The position numbers were made by a program, and so were the translations under genes. 64,000 bases of DNA from Moniliophthora roreri (Eukaryota; Basidiomycota; Agaricomycetes; Agaricales; Marasmiaceae): assembly GCA_001466705.2 (NCBI GenBank), contig LATX02000078.1:992001-1056000 (forward strand), read 5' to 3'. A model generated the notes under the pieces. The model worked only from the letters and a program-made list of their open reading frames with translations, had not been told where the DNA came from and ran no database searches. Below are positions 34,031-46,247 of this stretch, in pieces; position 1 is the first letter of the stretch; every line of letters begins with the position of its first letter.

Positions 34031-35062
34031 TAGGCCCGGATACGATTCATCCGTATAGGTGAGCAATCTCCGCATCGCGATATCACGATAATCCGGCAGA
34101 TGGGCGCCATGTAATAGTAAGCGAACGCTTTTTCTCCGTCCCACTAGCACTGTCCTGTGTTTCACCTTCGATCCCTTCAGCAAGCAAGAAGCCTCTCTAG
34201 AAACCAACCCCCCCTCCGAGACGCAATGTACTGTCCAAAATTTGACGTCTGAAGTCACTCAGGGGGAGGGGAATCGGACAAGACTTTTAGGCGCGGGACA
34301 TTTACCTGTTTAGTTCGCTCCAAGAAACTGACCATTTTGTGTAGGGTCTAGTTGGCACAAGTTCATATAATGTACCTAGGAGAGCTGAAATACAACTCGC
34401 GATTCAGTCAGATAGACGGATAGTTGTTGATATCACCCATTACTGCTACGAACGTTTAAAAGAGGTTCACGCAAACTGTGACTCTGGTCGCTGAGTTGTA
34501 GGGTCTTCCGACTGCCACTGCCATCCACCGCCATTCATCGTCGGATGCGTCGGTTGTTGCATATGCTGGCGGATTATCTTGATCCGCTGGGAGCTCTAAC
34601 CACAGCGATACTCTATTCGTGTTGTGCGAACGAGTTTCTACACACTGTACGCTGCATTAGTTGAACTCCTTACACGAAGTCTATTCCGCATGACGAACAC
34701 CATACGACGTGAACTGATTCCACACGGTCAGAGAAGTAGAGCTGTGATTCGGAATAAAGACGGAAAGACTAAACTGCCTTGTGGCAATTTTCTTTCACGT
34801 TGCCATTTGATTCCGGTCCGGAGGCACCTCGGTATAAATGACACCCGCAGATGCATCCGAAGTAACGACGCAGGCTAAAGAAACCCGGTTCGGCATAAAA
34901 ACAGGGGATTAGTTCAGCACAAACAGCCCAAATTTTGGACTGCCTGAACCCTTGGTTAGGCCTAATTTTCCGAGGTCCTGATATCACCACTGGAGAGCGG
35001 CTGAAATAAAAGAACACCGTCGTCGATCAAGAACAGTCAACCCGACCTTGCATCCCCTCGAT
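34031..35062. other. Spacer and GH43 promoter region
   Basis: No gene is supported. A GGTATAAATG motif at 34831 and an AT-rich AATAAAAG at 35004 are candidate TATA elements for the gene starting at 35063, but neither is decisive. Confidence 0.4.
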
Positions 35063-36772
35063 ATGATTATACTTTTCTCGCTGCTTGCAGGAGCGACCTG
35101 TGCACTGGCTGCTTCATGGATCGTCCCTGGCGCTGTGTGGCAGGATACGAATGGCAAGAAGATTGATGCCCATGGCGGCATGATCATCAACCGTGGTGGT
35201 ACTTTTCACTGGGTTGGTCATAGCGTTTCCAATGGTAAGTCACGTGTTTAAGCGAGCCGTATACTGATACTGACAATTATTGGCTTACATTGAGGCGTCA
35301 CACCATGGATGTACTCGTCAACCGATCTGCTCAACTGGCAGGACCTAGGTGCACAAGCTCCCGGTTACACAGGTACATGGCGTCCCAAGTATGCAAAGCC
35401 CAACGGCTCATTCTGGGTGAGTTCTCAATAACGAGTATATATAGGTGAGCTGTAGCTGATAGAACCACTGCAGCTCTATGCGCAGAAGGACCGCCAGTGC
35501 CAGGTTTTCAGGTCGAGTCAGTTGGAGCGTGGTTACAAGCAAGCTGCTATCACCTACCTCCCACCGAATGACTACAGCTACTCGGACACAGGCATGTTCC
35601 TGGACCCCACTTCGAGTACGAATGTTTCATTCACTGAAGGGTTCGCTTTGCTGATGTGCAAGTATAGACACTTGGTTCATCCTCTCCAGTGCCGATCACA
35701 ACGAGTTGCAAGTCAACCAAATCCTCAGCACGGGCTATGTGGGCGACAAGGTTTCGAGTCTTAGTAAGTCGACGCACGAATGAACTAGAAAAGAAAAGCC
35801 AGAAATCACTGATTCTATACTACAGAGGATGGACCACTAGAAGCCCCCGGGATCGTGTATCATGAAGGCGTCTACTACATGATTGTGTCTGGCAAGACCG
35901 GCTGGCGTGCCAACCCCAACAAGGCCTACTGGTCAACGTCAATCAAAGGGCCATGGGCGGGCGGCTCTGACATTGCGCCACCAGACCAGAACACGTACGG
36001 CAGCCAGAACACCTTTGAGCTCACCATTGCTGGTTCCCAGGCAACAACGTACGTGTACATGGGTGACGCTTGGGACAGCAAGGGTTCCGAAGCATCCAAC
36101 TACATATGGGTTCCGTTTACGATTGATAACGAGTAAGTCGATCGCTGAAAGAAAACAGCAACTGATACTGATTGAGTTGCCCACAGCTCCAAGAAAATCA
36201 CCCTCCAGTACTATCCCATGTGGAAGGTTGACCCCAAGACTGGCGTTGTCTCATTCCCAACCACTAGGAAACGCTATGAAGCTGAGCATGCAGACCTCAA
36301 GCTTCGCTCTCGAGCTGGTATGTTTGCCGATTTCGACGCTCTATGCCCACACAGCTAACACCCCACTGGCAGCCATCATTGGTCGATGCGAGGATTGTGC
36401 TAGCAAGCAAGCTGTACACAGGAGTAAGTGCTCTGAATTACGTATCTGTAATGGAGCTGGAGCATTGACACCCGTATAGTGCATTCTGGCGACGAAGTCA
36501 CTTTCTACAATGTTACGGGTCTCGGAAAGCTCGAGTACGTCACCTTCCATTACACAGTCACCAACCGTGAGGCAGGTGAGGCACACATCTACGTCAACGA
36601 CGAAGTGGTGCCCACCAACATCTCAGACCTCAATATGCGGGCTGGTCACCACCGCAGCGTCCCTGTACCGCTCAAGTTGCAAGAGGGCGATGTCAATACT
36701 ATCCGCTTTGGTGTCACAGGCTATGATGACTTTGAGGTCATGCTGGATGGTATTGAGTTGCATGATGACTGA
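35063..36772 (+). CDS. Secreted GH43 glycosidase with C-terminal CBM35
   Basis: Eight exons: 35063-35234, 35295-35416, 35474-35615, 35668-35763, 35826-36132, 36187-36317, 36373-36423 and 36480-36772. They total 1,314 nt, or 437 residues, and all joins keep the frame. A signal peptide (MIILFSLLAGATCALA) precedes a five-bladed GH43 domain (about 20-315) with DAHGG, the LEAPGIVYH strand and SQNTFEL. A CBM35-like domain (about 320-437, starting RYEAEH) follows. Domain order and motifs resemble the exo-beta-1,3-galactanases of wood-decay fungi, which trim arabinogalactan side chains. However, the family's Glu in the YGE/FGE and ERPK positions appears as His (VGHS) and Trp (TWRPK) here, so substrate or even activity may differ. 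Exon 7 (51 nt) is small. Acts outside the cell. Confidence 0.85.
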
Positions 36773-36944
36773 CACGAGATGATAGTACTACTTACTTAGT
36801 ACCGGGACGTTTGATTGCATCGTATATTTAAAGCAGAGCGCGAGTTTTTTGGACGGTAACACTTTCAGTATATCGACGAAAATGGGTCACCAGGATTGAG
36901 GATTAGTATTTGTAGCTGAATGGGAAGCGAGACTAGGCCGCTAG
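36773..36944. other. GH43 3-prime flank
   Basis: Short spacer with no further features. Confidence 0.5.
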
Positions 36945-37265
36945 GCAACATGAAGTCGAAAGGCAAGCCCTGAAATTATGTAAGCGACGCCAAGCGCTAA
37001 ACAAGCGTGAACTACACGTGCACGTTCCCAGGCACTCTTATCCTGCTTCACCATTGCCTACTCCTCGCGTCGATATTCTTTTCTGAAGGCTCGGGCCGAA
37101 TACTCCCTCGAAGATTAGAGATAAAGCTGCTCTTCATCCTTGCGTGGAAAATTAGACAGAATGGGTGGTTAGTTCAAGAGGAAAGCTTGGATGTACTAGC
37201 TGATTGGTGCGTTGGTCTACAAGGGCTTTCCAAGTTCACGCTGGCTGACAGAAGTGCAGATATGC
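36945..37265 (+). repeat. Dispersed repeat D, copy 3 (longest)
   Basis: Near full-length match to 22106-22375. It includes the left extension GTCGAAAGGCAAGCCC shared with 32680. No transposon ends were recognised. A 99-codon open frame overlaps it but is not conserved in the other copies. Confidence 0.7.
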
Positions 37266-38300
37266 GCCCATTAAATGTGAATAGATTAATAGTGGAAATG
37301 AAATAGCTCGCGGAATTCCCCAGTCACTCAATTGTCTGCATAAGCCTCTCGTTTGCTGCCACTCGTTCATGGCCTGTTACGACACTTGTTGGTAAATGCC
37401 GGGTCTCACAGTTCTAGGATTCGAAACAACGTCCAGTGGACCAGGTATCGTGTCCTCTGCATACGCACGCCGATTCTGTCAACTATCTTTCAACGACGCG
37501 TTGATACATGCTCCTCAAACCAATAACGCCCATTTCATAAGACGTCGCCTTCGCCTATGACATGATGATAAAAGCCGTCTCACAAACCGAACGGTTCCCT
37601 CGCGGTCATCCAGATATGGCAAGCTGTGCCGGAACAGTATATCTTTCGCACCAGTTACTGTTCGAAAGCCTACCACAACCCATTACACACTCTCTGTGCA
37701 CTCAGTATCACTTAACGTCATGCCTCGGCCTGGATTCATCCCGTTGACAGTCTTTGAAGGGATTCGCATTGGCTGGCAGATAACTCTGTAGGTACATGGT
37801 GGGCCGAAGAGCCTGGAAATCGATATTGGGATGGGTGCTGGTTATGTAGCGGATGCAAGACTGCTGGGTAAACCTGGAATCTTCAGAGGCCCAGTGCGTA
37901 GGGTGAGCAGAATTAATTTCATACTGCCTTCGAAAGAGAAATTCATGTAGGGTTCAAAGGATGTTGCTTCCTGGCCCCAGTGTATACATATTGAACCCTG
38001 CACTCCTTGTATCCAGATCTTGCGTTCTTCGACCCTATACTACCTACCCATCTAATGGCGGATTTTTGTCGCGGTTCCACGAAATTGAAAACGCTGGTCT
38101 ATGTCAGCTAGATTGTAACCACCGTGATATAGCCGTCGACTTCGTAATTGAAAGTTGAGCATATTGAACAACAATATCTCCGGTTCTAGGGCTAGGGTAA
38201 CCTACGCAGTTAGCAGGGCCTTTAGAGTCCATTGCCGCAGTCAGGGTCGTCACCCGACGTTGGCAACATGCTGCACCTTTGTTTTGCTGCGCGCCTATCC
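37266..38300. other. Spacer, nothing recognised
   Basis: Short unsupported frames only (for example 37562-37747). No repeats matched elsewhere in the window. Confidence 0.4.
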
Positions 38301-38400
38301 AGCGCGGTGATAGCACTGCCTTTGTCCGAGGTGTCTCGTCAGTCCTCCCAACGGAACTGCGATCACTTGAGGCGTCATCGCTTTGAACAGTGGCGTTTCT
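38301..38400 (+). pseudogene. Fragment of the multicopy gene family (copy D2)
   Basis: Matches 11784-11870 of copy A. Both contain GCACTGCC, then TGTCTCGTCA, CTGCGATCACTT and CATCGCTTTGA in order. It is only a fragment and lies just upstream of the RTA1-like gene. Confidence 0.6.
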
Positions 38401-38502
38401 CCCACTCGAGGTGAGCATTTATGTTAAATAGTGGTGCGTTATACTCATCCACCGCAACTTTGTTTATTTTTTCCTTCCTTTTCCTTCTTTGACGCATCCT
38501 TG

Positions 38503-39815
38503 ATGGCTTCGTCACCTTCAGTATATTCTCCGGTTCCTCAAGCAGAAACTTTGGATGATCATTTTTCACCTTATGGTTATAGGCCGACGTTCTTTGTCTG
38601 TGTCATCTATATCTGCTTGTTTGGCGTAACTACCCGTAAATCTCTGGATTCTTTCCATGACTCTGTGAATCTGACGTTTGTCTATCAGTGATGCACTCCG
38701 TTCAGGCTCTTTGGACACGACGGTGGTTTCTCTTCCCAACAGTAGTGCTCGCGGGATCCATCGAAATTCTCGGTTGGTCAGGCCGCTTGTGGTCCAGTCA
38801 GAATTTGCTGCTAAGCACACCATATTTGATGCAGTGAGTTTATGATTCTGAAGAATACCCTTGCCTACAAGCGCTAAAACCCTAGGCAGAATATCCACAT
38901 TGATTATCGGACCGACACCTTTACTCGCTGCCAACTTCGTTATCTTTGGTAATATTGTCAAAATGCTAGGTACGGAATATAGTCGTCTTCCGCCCAAGTT
39001 ATGTGCGTCGTTCTTTGGACTGTGTGCGCTACTGTCACTGATTCAACTCACTATCAGACGGCTGGATCTTCCTCACATGCGTAAGTCTTAGGTCTCAGAT
39101 ACCATGAAACCACTGTGTTCACCGACCGCACAAATTATTTTACAGGATATTGTCTCGCTCGTTATACAAGGCGCAGGAGGAGGTCTAGCTTCATCAGCAA
39201 AAACCAGAGATGGAATGAAGCTAGGGACCAATCTGATGATCACCGGTATTGCCCTGCAAGTCGGTACGTACACTAGCTCTCGGATACTTGATGCTCCGCT
39301 GATCTTTCAACGTTGGTAGTGATGATGACGACGTTCAGCATCCTGGTTACAGAGTTCGTTTTGCGGTTTCTACGTCAAAGGCCAGTTCGCGAACCAGCTG
39401 GTCTTGGTGCTGAACTCGAGCTACTGAACTCGTCCGAATCCACCATTAACGTTTATCCGTTTCCTCGTGTGTTATTTGATAAACGTAGGAAGATATTGCT
39501 TTCAGCTTTATTATTCACCACGTTCCTTCTCTTTGTTCGGTGGGTAATCTCCATAAAGATGCATGAAGAGTACTGACCGGGCGTATCCAGTGCTATCTAT
39601 CGACTTGTTGAGCTGAGCGGTGGCTGGGATAGCGAGATCATGACGACAGAGTGGTTTTTCAGTGAGTAAAATCCTGTTCCTGTACTGAGCCTTTCTGACC
39701 GAGGCGTTCAGATGTCTTTGATGCTGCCCTTGTTACTGTGGCATTCTATACCTGGAATATTGCGCACCCTGGGCGACTTCTCTCAGTACCAATGAATGAG
39801 AAGGGCCATAAATAG
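38503..39815 (+). CDS. RTA1-like seven-helix membrane protein
   Basis: Member of the fungal RTA1 / lipid-translocating exporter family, plasma or internal membrane proteins linked to lipid and sterol-drug stress. Eight exons: 38503-38635, 38689-38833, 38890-39002, 39058-39080 (23 nt), 39146-39263, 39320-39539, 39591-39661 and 39712-39815. They total 927 nt, or 308 residues. Family hallmarks appear in order: SIEILGWSGR, LIIGPTPLLAANFVIFGNIV, EYSRLPPKLY, CDIVSLVIQGAGGGLA, IYRLVELSGGW and WNIAHPGRLL. Seven hydrophobic helices can be drawn. The ATG at 38503 follows a pyrimidine-rich leader. An earlier in-frame codon at 38431 is GTG and is not used. The gene appears intact. Neighbouring genes are unrelated in sequence, so no cluster is inferred. 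Confidence 0.9.
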
Positions 39816-40019
39816 ATGAACACGCTACTTCAACGTATTGCGTAGAAGGTACAGAGGCAAGCTCATCGTCGGCCGTTACATTAACAGCTGTATACATGAT
39901 TATATGTAACTTGAACGAATGAAAGAAGACTGTCTATTTATGTACTCATGCCGCCAGAGTCCTATTCCATGAGGGATAACCTACATAACCTCCCTTGATC
40001 ACTGACGAGGCCCATCAGT
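39816..40019. other. Intergenic region between convergent units
   Basis: Short AT-leaning spacer. No trace of a fungalysin catalytic domain was seen here, although one would be expected downstream of the minus-strand propeptide. Confidence 0.5.
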
Positions 40020-40355
40020 TCAATCGGCCGCAGGAAGTAGCTTCCCGCTGCGAGCGTCAACATATGCAGCATAGAAAGTACCCACTCCGTCGTTTTTGAT
40101 TTGAACGGTGTATATGAGAGCAACTGATTTATCTGCCAAGTGCCCTAAAGCTGGCTCGACCCCAGAATGAGTTCCGTCAAGTGCTTTCTCGGCTTTACAG
40201 GAGGCTTGGAATTTGGGATTTTTGCACGATCCAAGGTTGTGAATAAGACGTGAGCTCTTTGAATGAATGGCTGAAAACATACTAGTATCGATGAACGAGC
40301 TTCCAAAGGCAATAACCTTGTCGCCTTTGAACGACGTTTGCACCTGCATTTTCAA
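40020..40355 (-). pseudogene. Orphan fungalysin (M36) propeptide segment
   Basis: The minus-strand frame encodes the C-terminal half of a fungalysin-type propeptide: KVIAFGSSFIDTS matches the FTP motif and TVQIKNDGVGTFYAAYVDAR with the following SGKLL matches the PepSY-like segment. In intact genes this is followed by the HExxH metalloprotease domain. Here a stop comes right after LLPAAD, and the next bases show no protease. An upstream piece (KWFANG, near 40450-40430) suggests an earlier exon with an intron ending CATTTCAG. It is either a truncated remnant or, less likely, a free-standing propeptide acting as a protease inhibitor. Confidence 0.55.
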
Positions 40356-43300
40356 AGCGAATCCCGTCCTACTGAAATGAGTACATCTCGTGAATCATGA
40401 CAGACAGAGTGACTCATACTCAGCCCGTTCGCAAACCACTTCACAGTCAGAGAATACAAGTTGAGCGATTTGTATCAGTCAATTTGTATATAGGTGAGGA
40501 GAGGCGATCCGATTGTGATTCTCGTAGTTGAAGTACAGATATGTTATATAGTAGCGAGGAGACATGCCATCGTGGTGATATAGGTTGGTTATAGGTTCAG
40601 AGCCATTCGATAGCATAGGGTGTTGGAAAGAATATAAAAGTGCCCGCGCGATTCGTGATCCACGCTGGCATGACTCTGTCGATGCGAGCGCTACCGCTCT
40701 CGGAACCACAAGCGGCAGGAAGAGTCTTGGAACAGCTTCGCTGGCCAAATACGCCACCCAATGACATATCCCAGCCCACGTCTGGCACGTCGCCATCTAA
40801 CCCAGAATGTCTCGTCTCAATACTCGTCAGGCCACCCCCACGCAACTTGAACGCGGATAATGTATGTGCTGACCATGGTTCCACTCGGCGTGAGGTATCA
40901 ACATGATAGCCATCGGAGGGTAGCGCGGAACAGACGTTGTGGAACGTAACTCTGCTCTTCTGCCCGACACGAATCAACTTGCACGAGGTAACGGTCATTG
41001 GTTCCTGCAGAACGAACTTCCATAGAGGTCAATACGATATCTCTCGGTCGAAGACTGTTGTCATCGAGCCTTCAAAAGTCGATTCTGCAGCATCGCTATA
41101 CTCCCGGTCTGCCTATCTCTCGAACTCGACCTCCGGGGCATCTGAACCTTCTTGACGATCCCAGAATACACCCGAAAACTTCTATGAATCGTTTCGGGAG
41201 CTGGAGGCGTAGTGTAGTCCAACGGCAGCCCACCCGAACTAACACCTCCCGAAACGCGACGTCTAGCCCATATATCGAGACGAAACATCCCATGAGGCTC
41301 GATGTAATATGCCTCGATCGACCCGAGACCTCAGCAAGGTCGTAGAAAGCATTCAATCAACATCGCGAGCGCCATGCCATTCAGAGACTGATGGCGTAAA
41401 CAAGATTGAGGAGGTGTACGATGAAGATGATGTGAAAAGACGTTCAGAGACGTAGCAGATTCTACGGGTAATGGATGGAGGGAGGTAAGGGATGTGGCGA
41501 TGAAGAACTGGAAATGTTGGCCTTCGAGAAGGTGATACACCAGCTGATACTGTGGTATAAGGGTGTTGTCGAAGAGCGATCGAAGATGTGATGATATTCA
41601 GGGAAACGCGATATACGGGGGAGAGAAGTCGGCACTAATGCTGGTGGCACGCCAATGAAGAGGTGAGAATGTTGGTTTTGGTAATTATATAAGCAAGTCT
41701 TTCGCCACGGGAGCCACTTGAAAGCAAGGCATATCTCGCTGCTGCGGTACCTCTACACATCGCCAGTCCAGCTCCATGCCAAGGGTCTGCCTTCCGTCAG
41801 TCGTCCACAGAGGCAGAGACCACGGTGTCGGCTATGACACAATTATAGCCGATGGTGAGTGTTTGACTCCTGAGTTATGGCGAGAATGAAGCTCGGACGT
41901 CCTGGATGCTCCATATCCGAGTGTGAAATCAAGGTGTCCTAGGAGCAACATAATATGAGTCTATCTATGTCTTGGAGAAGTTACGAGAGAGCTCACCCGA
42001 GATCTTGGGACGCATTTTGGAGGTCGCATGGAAGCTTTTCCCGGTCCAAATCGTCCACGATTGTTTGACAAATAGAGGTAGCGGGCCAAAATCTCCTGGG
42101 CGGTAACGATGTCATCAAGCTTCCTCCACCCATCCTGTATATGACTTCAATGCCAAAGAGGGAGTATCTAGACATTTATGAGCTCGCTGAGACCGATGGA
42201 AACTTGCAAAAAAAAAATACGCACCTCGCTCCTCATACACATCCAACTATTCTTTCATAACCAGCCAACCAAATTGCCCGAAATCAGAGATTGCATCATA
42301 TCTTGGTGTCTCCGTCAGCCCGAGATCGTTGATACTGTCCTATTCTCCTGGATACAGCACGGAAGGGTGGGAGACAAAGTGGGGGACGCCAATGGAAGCG
42401 GAAAAAGAGCTGTGACTCTGAGAACGTGCACGTGGGTCACATGCTGTGCGAGCGTGAGCGCTTCTTTCCTGGCCAACTCTCACCATCAGTTCTTGCGTTG
42501 TCGCATCTCTCAATTTAGCCCCAAAATAACTCTTAATGATTGGACTCATCTCTAAGATTTATGACCAGAACGACCTCCAGCATTCCCGAAACCAATTCCC
42601 GTCCCACTCTTGATCTGGTCCGCGCTGAGACACTGTTGCACTCAACACTGCCGCTTCCGATTCGTACGACACACTTCTTAAAGACGATACTACCCCGAGA
42701 ACGGGTGTCCACCTGGTCGTACTATTTGGTTTTAGTGCCATGATTTTACCTTTGTCTTATGGAAAAAAGCTGTAGCTGATATCTCCAACAGCGATCCGTC
42801 GCGGCCGAAACGATAACACATACTAAGACCCTATAGAGTGTGGATCTGCGCGCCGAACACCTCTCTCCGCCGCTCACCGGGCTCGCCGATACCTACGATA
42901 GATTGACTTGGAAGCATAGACTCCAATCATGAGGCGATATCTACTGACCAAATGTCAAGTCGTCTTTTTTTATATGACAAAAAATAGTTGCTAAATTTGT
43001 GGCTTTTCTAGCTTTGAGTGAGGATACTACACCGCACTCGACATTTTGGAGCCAAAGGACGCTTTACCAAAAGGATTGAGGGCGCTAGTTTTATGATGGC
43101 TAATATTTGTAAGGACCTCCTAGTATCTTTGTAATATGACCAAGTTGGTTAAATCGTCCAAGCTACGGTTTGCGAGTAACGGGATTTCACTTACGTTTGT
43201 ATTGGTTGGATCCGAGTCACTGGATGGTAAGCATCTCACCACATAGTTCGCTCAGAACGCTGAAGCAATTCCATTAGCTGAAAAACAAACCCAGAATGGC

Positions 43301-43568
43301 ACTTGTGGGTTTATGACATGTGGGTCCACCTAGCTCCAAATGGGGTGCTACACCTAATGTGATACAAGCGCGGGTACGGAGAGCAGACCAAATCTGTTCT
43401 TTTTGAATCCCTGGATAGCCGTGATCCCCGAGTTGTACCCTCAGAGCACAGGTAACTCAACCTACAAGGTATCCATCTCCTTATGTGTGTCTTCTGTTTT
43501 ATCGAGTTACTCAGCGGTCCCTCTAGGTATTTATAATGCACCTCGGCCAACGGTGTCCTCAATATTCA
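40356..43568. other. Long stretch with only unsupported open frames
   Basis: Minus-strand frames at 40597-40998, 41061-41356 and 41331-41540 are fairly long and partly protein-like but are separated by stops and lack family resemblance. Plus-strand frames at 42178-42555 and 42540-42743 are equally unsupported. A possible small exon starts at the ATG near 41775 with a GTGAGT donor. The P450 promoter lies at the right end, with an ATTTATAATG motif at 43529. Confidence 0.35.
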
Positions 43569-46200
43569 ATGTATCATCTACCTCCCGGTCCCGCGTTTCT
43601 ACTACGCATTCTTCCAGTCGCGCTGGTGCCACTAATGGCTTTACAGTTTTTAGTGCTCACACTTGAGCGATATGTCTATGTTTTCACGCTCTCCACAACG
43701 TTACGGTTGTCAATCACAATATTTCTGGCTCTCTTCCTCGTCGTTGCTGGCTGGACACTCAATTCGATTATAATAAGATCCAAGGCGTACCGCTCAGGAG
43801 CCATTCTACCCCCCTCAGTGAAGGAAAGCAGCTTCACCATCCCCAGCAAAATATTGGAAAGCTTCAAAAACGGGTATCCTGGTGCGTCCGCATTTCGGCT
43901 GCCCAGTTATACGAGTGGGATCATTAACAGCAAGCTCCCTCACGTAGGCGATGCATTTCTGGAATGGCACCAGCAGTACGGAAATATATACACTGCGAAT
44001 ATCTTTTCGGAAATCAGGGTAAATTGCAAAATCTTTCACGTCGCCGATGGATATCTTACATTGTACTTTGGCAAAGATTTTCACGATGGAGCCTACACAC
44101 GTCAAGGTGACTTATCTGTCTGTTGGTATGGACTGATAATCTCATGACATTCTAAGGCGATTCTAGCCACCCAATTCAATGACTTTGAAAAGGGTCTGTA
44201 TTTCCGCTGCGATCTCACTTGATGAACTTGATAACGACATATATTCTGCTTTCAGGTCCCTTTCAATATCAGCAATGGCACACGCTGCTAGGTTCGGGTG
44301 TATTTAACTCGGACGGTGAGAGCTCTGATACGCTATAAGCTGACACGGCTCAAAGAAATCATTTCTAGGTGAAACATGGAAGTATGCGTTTTTATTTTCC
44401 CCTGCACCTTACATGTATGCTTACAGCATCTCCGATAGATTCCACCGCGCAATGACAAGGCCTTTTTTCAACAAGGACCGCGTAACAGACTACGATATTT
44501 TTGATCGCCACGCAGTTCGCGTCATATCTCGGATGAAATCTCGGCTTGAAGAGAATCAAGCAGTGGATGTTCAGGTTTGGGGGTGTCTTCTTTGCTATTA
44601 CAACTGATACTGATTAGTTCAACCATTAGGATGCTTTTGGACGCTTCACACTCGACTCCGCGTCCGAGTTTCTATTTGGGAAGGATGTTCAGTCAATAGG
44701 TGCTGGACTACCTTACTCCCCTGCGTCGGGGATACCGAATCCAGCATCGTTCACGAATCATCCGTCAACGAAATTTGTTAAAGCATTCATGAAGGCTCAA
44801 GGGAAAACGCTCTCCCGGTCGAGGACGGGGAAGCTGTGGCCCTTGTATGAATTTTGGAAAGATCTAGTGATGCCGGAGCGCGATGTTCTCGATAGTTTCC
44901 TTATACCAGTCTTATTGGACGCCAGGGATAGGAAAAAGGGACGTCTTCATGAAGGAACAAATGATGCTCAGAACCATCAAACGCTCCTGGATCACCTTGT
45001 CGATACAGTGGAAGGCAAGTAGAATTTTGCTGGAATAAGTTGTCACCGTGATTCTTACCTCGAATAATCGCTAGATGATGCCATGATCCTCGACGAACTT
45101 GTCAACATTCTTGCAGCCTCAAGGGATACGGTGATATGGCCTCATTCTTCCTTAATAGTCCAGTACTAACTTGTCTGCGCTTCTACTTAGACGACCTCCC
45201 TTCTAACATTCGCAGTATATGTGCTGTGTCAACACCCCCATATAACAGTTAAATTACGCGAGGAAATATTAGCATATGTAGGGAGTGACCGACGACCGAC
45301 CTATGAGGATATCAAAGACATGAAGTATCTTCGGGCTTTCTTGAACGGTAATGAAACTAGAGCCTATGTGAATGTATACTAACCTTGTGCTCAGAGACAT
45401 TGCGATTATATCCATCTGTGTAAGACTTCTGCAACACTCTTCCGTACAGCTTTGATTAACACTGCTGCATCTGCCAGACCGTTTGATACTAGGTATGATT
45501 TCGATCCGCTCGTCAGTATCGCATCAAATAAAGATAACCCTACTTGAAGATCTTCGAAGCAAGATACCACTCTACCTAATGCAGGAGGAAAACCATACTT
45601 TATACCGGCGAATACCACGTAAGTAGTAAGATCCACCTTTCATTGCGACTCATCACAAGTCAACAGGATTGTTTATGGAGCCTTTCTAATCCACCGAAGA
45701 ACGGATCTCTGGGGTCCGGATGGTATGTTCCAGCTTCATCACTGTATAATTTAGTGTTTTAATGCAGTATAAAAAAGCTTTAGAGTTTGATCCAGACCGA
45801 TTCCTCGACTCCAGGTTACACAAGTACCTCAACCCAAACCCATTCATATTCATCCCATTCAACGCTGGACCTCGGATATGTCTCGGTCAACAGGTCTGCA
45901 TTTCTTTCAATTAATTGAAGCGTCTTCTGATTGTCGAAAACAGTTTGCATATAATGAAGCGTCCATATTCCTCATCCGACTACTCCAGGTATTCTCCCGG
46001 TTTACCCCAGATTGCGAAGCCCAGGCCGAGAGCGACAAACCGCCAAGGACGTGGAAGCCCAATCAGGTAACTACCAAGGGGCGGGACAAAATCATGTTTA
46101 GGTCTCATTTCACTCTTTGTGCAAAGGTGTGTGGCCTAGCGATAAACAAATAACTCAGCTCAATTGCCAACAGGGGGGTCTTTGGGTTCGGATGAGTTAG
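43569..46200 (+). CDS. Cytochrome P450, CYP63-type monooxygenase
   Basis: Membrane-bound heme monooxygenase. The CYP63 family of wood-decay basidiomycetes oxidises alkanes, fatty acids and aromatics. Seventeen exons: 43569-43881, 43948-44018, 44077-44106, 44157-44193, 44256-44315, 44369-44381, 44439-44574, 44630-45014, 45075-45130, 45191-45347, 45395-45419, 45478-45492, 45550-45618, 45667-45722, 45778-45893, 45944-46126 and 46174-46200. They total 1,749 nt, or 582 residues, all in frame. An N-terminal membrane anchor follows the LPPGPAF start. The I-helix reads [11 protein letters not shown], ExxR is ETLRLYP, and the heme-thiolate motif is [12 protein letters not shown]. The intron after exon 8 begins with GC (AAG|GCAAGT). 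Exons 3, 6, 11 and 12 are 13-30 nt. A second ATG at 43536 is in frame; 43569 was preferred because MYHLPPG matches the family start. A partial copy lies at 22632-22830. Confidence 0.92.
45015..45074 (+). other. GC-AG intron of the P450 gene
   Basis: The donor reads GAAG|GCAAGT and the acceptor CTAG. Only this choice joins VE to [14 protein letters not shown] in frame. GC-AG introns are a known minor class in fungi. The same GC donor is kept in the fragment at 22632-22830. Confidence 0.8.
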
Positions 46201-46247
46201 CAACAAGAAGGGTTAGCTAGAAATATCGGTGTGAAATCATGTTCCCG

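Noticed and set aside
14396..46200. A biosynthetic gene cluster including the catalase, RTA1-like protein and P450
   Set aside because: No core synthase is present, the genes lie 20-30 kb apart among repeats, and nothing in the sequence links their functions.
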